From: Enteropsectra breve
Lineage: Eukaryota; Microsporidia
Direction: 5' to 3'
DNA: 13,681 nucleotides
Assembly: GCA_024243835.1 (NCBI GenBank)
Contig: JALPMN010000508.1
Coordinates: 1-13,681, forward strand
Positions 13,617-13,681 of the stretch are shown one piece after another; the first letter of the stretch is position 1, and the number at the start of each line of letters is the position of its first letter. The notes under the pieces are model-generated. The model saw only the letters and a list, made by a program, of their open reading frames with translations, had not been told where the DNA came from and made no database searches. Made by a program: the position numbers and the translations under genes.

Positions 13617-13681
13617 GCTTTGTGTAGTGCAAAATAAGAGCAAATATTTTCACAGCTGAAAATCAGATTAAACAAAATCAA

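Noticed and set aside
1..13681. CRISPR arrays, insertion sequences, transposase genes, rRNA genes, further tRNAs
   Set aside because: I looked for regular spacer repeats, terminal inverted repeats with a transposase, rRNA blocks and other T-arm motifs and found none.

Overview
This 13.7 kb window looks like a piece of a compact eukaryotic nuclear genome, most probably from a microsporidian. It holds 14 protein genes that I accept and one tRNA gene, roughly one gene per kb. No intron is needed to read any of them. Several proteins are shorter than their usual eukaryotic relatives. Many start codons are preceded at close range by a CCC or GGG triplet and, further up, by an AAATTTT-like block, the pair of start signals described for microsporidia. 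The tRNA carries no encoded CCA, as in eukaryotes. The species cannot be told from the sequence.

Layout from left to right. On the minus strand: translation factor eIF6, tRNA-Arg(ACG), and the histone-binding WD40 protein of the RBBP4/MSI1/HAT2 family. On the plus strand: an unrecognised 79-residue protein, a probable Sec61-gamma (SSS1), and signal peptidase complex subunit SPC1/SPCS1. Then come NOP58 (minus), a p24/EMP24 cargo receptor (plus), a full-length tyrosinase (plus), a TPR protein that fits APC6/CDC16 (minus), the KISH/TMEM167 Golgi protein (plus), a 475-residue coiled-coil protein (minus), a small protein resembling nuclear receptor 2C2-associated protein (minus), and eIF2-beta (minus). 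Gaps run from about 80 to 530 bases and are AT-rich; several hold short tandem or inverted repeats.

Most genes are housekeeping: translation (eIF6, eIF2-beta, tRNA), ribosome and snoRNP assembly (NOP58), chromatin (RBBP4-like), cell cycle (APC6) and the early secretory pathway (Sec61-gamma, SPC1, p24, KISH). The secretory genes are close together but separately promoted, so this is a theme and not an operon.

The outlier is the tyrosinase at 6970-7830. It keeps both copper sites and has a possible signal peptide. It lacks the local start signals and begins exactly at the edge of an array of 28-bp repeats. A melanin-type or tyrosine cross-linking enzyme in a reduced intracellular parasite is unexpected, and it is the most interesting item here. 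Where start signals disagree with the longest reading frame (RBBP4-like, CDC16, eIF2-beta, the 79-residue gene) I chose the inner ATG and say why.
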